From Nocardia niwae NBRC 108934 = DSM 45340 (GTDB lineage Bacteria; Actinomycetota; Actinomycetes; Mycobacteriales; Mycobacteriaceae): DNA of 64,000 bases. Made by a program: the position numbers and the translations under genes. Positions 62,296 to 64,000 of the stretch are shown piece after piece. Each line of letters begins with the position of its first letter. The first letter of the stretch is position 1. Location of the stretch: the NCBI RefSeq assembly GCF_001613465.1, contig NZ_BDCK01000024.1, positions 186,001 through 250,000 on the forward strand, in the 5' to 3' direction. Under the pieces are notes generated by a model, which saw only the letters and a list, made by a program, of their open reading frames with translations, was not told the origin of the DNA and did not search any database.

Positions 62296-62311
62296 GAGAG
62301 TGAGCCAGATC

Positions 62312-62641
62312 ATGCCCGATGTCCGAGACGCGGACGAGCAGGCGCCCCCGGTGGCCGCGCTGCCCGCAGTGCTCAGCGCGCTGCAGGATCCGGTGCGCCT
62401 GGAGATGGTGCGCCGGCTCAGCAACGCGGGAACGGCGGTCCGCTGCAGCGCGCTCTACGAGGTGATCAACAAATCGACCGCCACCCACCATTTCAAGATC
62501 CTGCGCGACGCCGGCGTGATCGAGCGCCTGGTCATCGACGGCCACACCTGCCAGCGCCTGCGCGTCGACGACCTCGAGTCCGCCCTGCCCGGGCTGGTAC
62601 CGACGATCGTCGCGGCCGCCAACCGCGCCCACCGGGTTTGA
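62312..62641 (+). CDS. ArsR-family winged-helix regulator
   Basis: A 109-residue protein: AALPAVLSALQDPVRLEMVRRLS, CSALYEVINKSTATHHFKILRDAGVIERLVIDGHTCQRLRVDDLESALPGLV. No CxC metal site is seen, so it is probably a non-metal ArsR-type sensor. ATG 62312 is chosen. A GTG four codons upstream is possible. It is divergent from and probably represses the MFS gene. Confidence 0.9.
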   Translation: MPDVRDADEQAPPVAALPAVLSALQDPVRLEMVRRLSNAGTAVRCSALYEVINKSTATHHFKILRDAGVIERLVIDGHTCQRLRVDDLESALPGLVPTIVAAANRAHRV

Positions 62642-62660
62642 CCCGGCCGGGCGGGCGCGT

Positions 62661-63083
62661 TCAGCAGTTGTCGAAGCGCCACTGCCCGTCGACGAACGTC
62701 CACGTCTTCGGCTTCGTGTCGTCCTTGGCCGCGCGCGCGTCGAAATTCTTGACCGTGACCGTACCGGTCGACCCGGACGTGGTGACAGTGATCTCCGCCG
62801 GCTTGGACTTCAGGTCCCGTCCGTCGTAGAGCTGCGCCATGGACGCGACATAGTCGTCCTCGTTGAGCGTGAGCCTGCACCGCGCGGAGCGAAATCGGTA
62901 CGCGGCGGCGTAATCGTGCGCCGCCAGCGCCTCGGTCATCTTCGTGGCTTCCGTGCGCAGCGCGGCCGCGGTCGGCTCACCCGGCTTGCCCGCATCCGCG
63001 TCCGTTCCGCCGCACCCGGCCAGCACGAGGAGGGGCATCGACACCGCGCCCAGCACGCACAGGGCACGACTCGTTCGGTTCAT
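62661..63083 (-). CDS. Lipoprotein of unknown function
   Basis: A 140-residue exported protein with signal peptide and lipobox LAGC (Cys24). The mature part has HDYAAAYRFRSARCRLTLNEDDYVASMAQLYDGR and a beta-rich end with VTTSGSTGTVTVKNFDARA and WTFVDGQWRFDNC. This looks like a small NTF2-like or DUF4878-type extracellular domain. The two later Cys may pair. No enzyme motif is seen. Confidence 0.82.
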   Translation of the reverse strand: MNRTSRALCVLGAVSMPLLVLAGCGGTDADAGKPGEPTAAALRTEATKMTEALAAHDYAAAYRFRSARCRLTLNEDDYVASMAQLYDGRDLKSKPAEITVTTSGSTGTVTVKNFDARAAKDDTKPKTWTFVDGQWRFDNC

Positions 63084-63227
63084 CTCGACTCCTTGCCAGA
63101 GATCGCCGGATCCGACACCCGGACAATCGAGTTCAGCGCCCTCCGGCGGGGATCGACGGCCGGGCGGCCGAAACAGTATCGCGGCAACGGATACTCCGCC
63201 AAGCGCGGCCCGTCGCCGGGGCGAAGC

Positions 63228-64000
63228 TCAGCTCGGCACCAGCCGCCGGACGGCGGCGGGCAGATCCCGGGTGCGCTTGTACGGCCCGGCGACCGACGCG
63301 GCGAACGGCCGCGACAGCAGCGTCCGCGCGACGGCGGACACTTCGTCGGTGGTGACGGCGTCGATGCGCGCCAGGGTCTCCGACACGCTGCGGTGGTTGC
63401 CGTAGCTGAGTTCGCTGCGCCCCAGACGGTTCATGCGCGAGGCGGAGTCCTCCAGGCCGAGCACCAGTCCACCACGCAACGAGCCCTTGGCACGGGCACA
63501 CTCGGCGTCGGTGATGCCGTCGGCGGCCACCTCCTCCAACACGCCGCGCGCCAGTGTCGCCACCTGGCCGAGATTCTCCGGCTGACAGCCGATGTAGACC
63601 GAGAACGCCCCGGTGTCGGCGAAGGTGTCGACGCTGGAATACACCGAGTAGGCCAACCCGCGCTCCTCCCGGATGCGCTGGAACAGACGCGAACTCAGGC
63701 CGCCACCGACCACGGTGTTGAGCACCGACAGCGGCCAGCGCCGCTCCCCTTCGTGCCGTCCGAAGGCGCGCACGCCGAAAGCCAGATGCGCCTGCTCGCT
63801 GTCGCGATGGCTCCAGTGCAGTTGCGGAGTACCGTGTGGCCGAAATCGGCCTTCGCGCCGCGGGGCGGGCGTCGCCGCCAGGTCGAGCCGGTTCTCGAAG
63901 GCACGATGCACCAATTCCACGGTGTGGTCGTGCTCCACGTTCCCCGCGACCGCGACCACCATCCGGTCCGGCCGGTAGCGTCGCAGGTGGAACGACCGCA
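63228..64000 (-). CDS. M16-family zinc peptidase, 5' end outside window
   Basis: The visible 257 residues are the C-terminal half of a PepR/mitochondrial-processing-peptidase-like protein: VVAVAGNVEHDHTVELVHRAF, LNTVVGGGLSSRLFQRIREERGLAYSVYSSVDTFADTGAFSVYIGCQPEN, and a Tyr-Gly-Asn-His segment near the end. The catalytic HxxEH lies in the missing N-terminal half. The position near dapB agrees with Rv2782c. Reading continues past base 64000. Confidence 0.92.
   Translation of the reverse strand, partial: RSFHLRRYRPDRMVVAVAGNVEHDHTVELVHRAFENRLDLAATPAPRREGRFRPHGTPQLHWSHRDSEQAHLAFGVRAFGRHEGERRWPLSVLNTVVGGGLSSRLFQRIREERGLAYSVYSSVDTFADTGAFSVYIGCQPENLGQVATLARGVLEEVAADGITDAECARAKGSLRGGLVLGLEDSASRMNRLGRSELSYGNHRSVSETLARIDAVTTDEVSAVARTLLSRPFAASVAGPYKRTRDLPAAVRRLVPS

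Overview
The window looks like chromosome of a Nocardia-type actinomycete (Mycobacteriales, probably Nocardiaceae). The sequence is very GC-rich and GTG starts are frequent. Many neighbouring genes overlap by 4 bases (ATGA or GTGA). The gene order largely follows the Mycobacterium tuberculosis Rv2727c-Rv2782c block: miaA, an Rv2728c-like gene, a DUF349 gene, an Rv2732c-like gene, miaB, recX-recA, a DUF3046 gene, a glycosyltransferase, pspM-pspA-clgR, pgsA, argA, ftsK, rnj, dapA, Rv2771c/Rv2772c-like genes, dapB and an M16 peptidase. Genus and species are inferred from this pattern, since no search could be run.

Layout. 1-5.4 kb: tRNA A37 modification genes (miaA, miaB) with conserved mycobacterial neighbours. 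5.6-9.0 kb: a gluABCD-type glutamate ABC importer closed by a perfect hairpin. 9.2-12.1 kb: an overlapping set of flavin amino-acid oxidase, EamA exporter and HbpS-like protein. 12.5-14.5 kb: recX-recA, with both a LexA box and a PafBC-type promoter. 14.6-19.7 kb: accessory regulators and enzymes (double AsnC regulator, MFS exporter, DUF1348, PPOX, VOC, CGNR regulator). 19.7-22.4 kb: a TPR-aminoglycoside-kinase fusion, DUF3046 and a UGT-type glycosyltransferase. 22.4-26.8 kb: small genes, a wrecked PucR-type regulator, a PRC-barrel gene and a PAP2/diacylglycerol-kinase fusion. 26.8-31.6 kb: the envelope-stress set pspM-pspA-clgR, with cinA, pgsA and argA. 31.6-36.8 kb: terC, a methyltransferase remnant, two aberrant tRNA genes behind an attenuator-like leader, and ftsK. 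37-41 kb: two exported proteins, then rnj and dapA. 41-46 kb: a ribbon-helix-helix protein, a YcaQ-type glycosylase, and a LuxR response regulator with two linked kinase-like membrane proteins. 46-49 kb: the dapB group and two divergent MarR-type regulators. 49-60.5 kb: mostly stress and accessory genes (alcohol dehydrogenase, FBP, YihY, sigma-F-type factor, STAS, PAS-ANTAR, PfkB kinase, cold-shock protein, truncated Hsp20). 60.8-64 kb: tRNA-Gly, an MFS exporter divergent from an ArsR regulator, a lipoprotein, and the start-truncated M16 peptidase.

How the genes fit together. The core supplies tRNA modification, SOS recombination, chromosome segregation (FtsK), RNA turnover (RNase J), lysine/diaminopimelate synthesis (DapA, DapB), arginine synthesis (ArgA) and phospholipid synthesis (PgsA). 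Between these are small regulatory islands with operator-like repeats, and several gene fragments that record gene loss. The most unusual locus is 33.08-33.44 kb: a short reading frame, competing hairpins and a terminator precede two odd tRNA genes, one Trp-like with a changed T-loop and one class I tRNA with a UAG anticodon.
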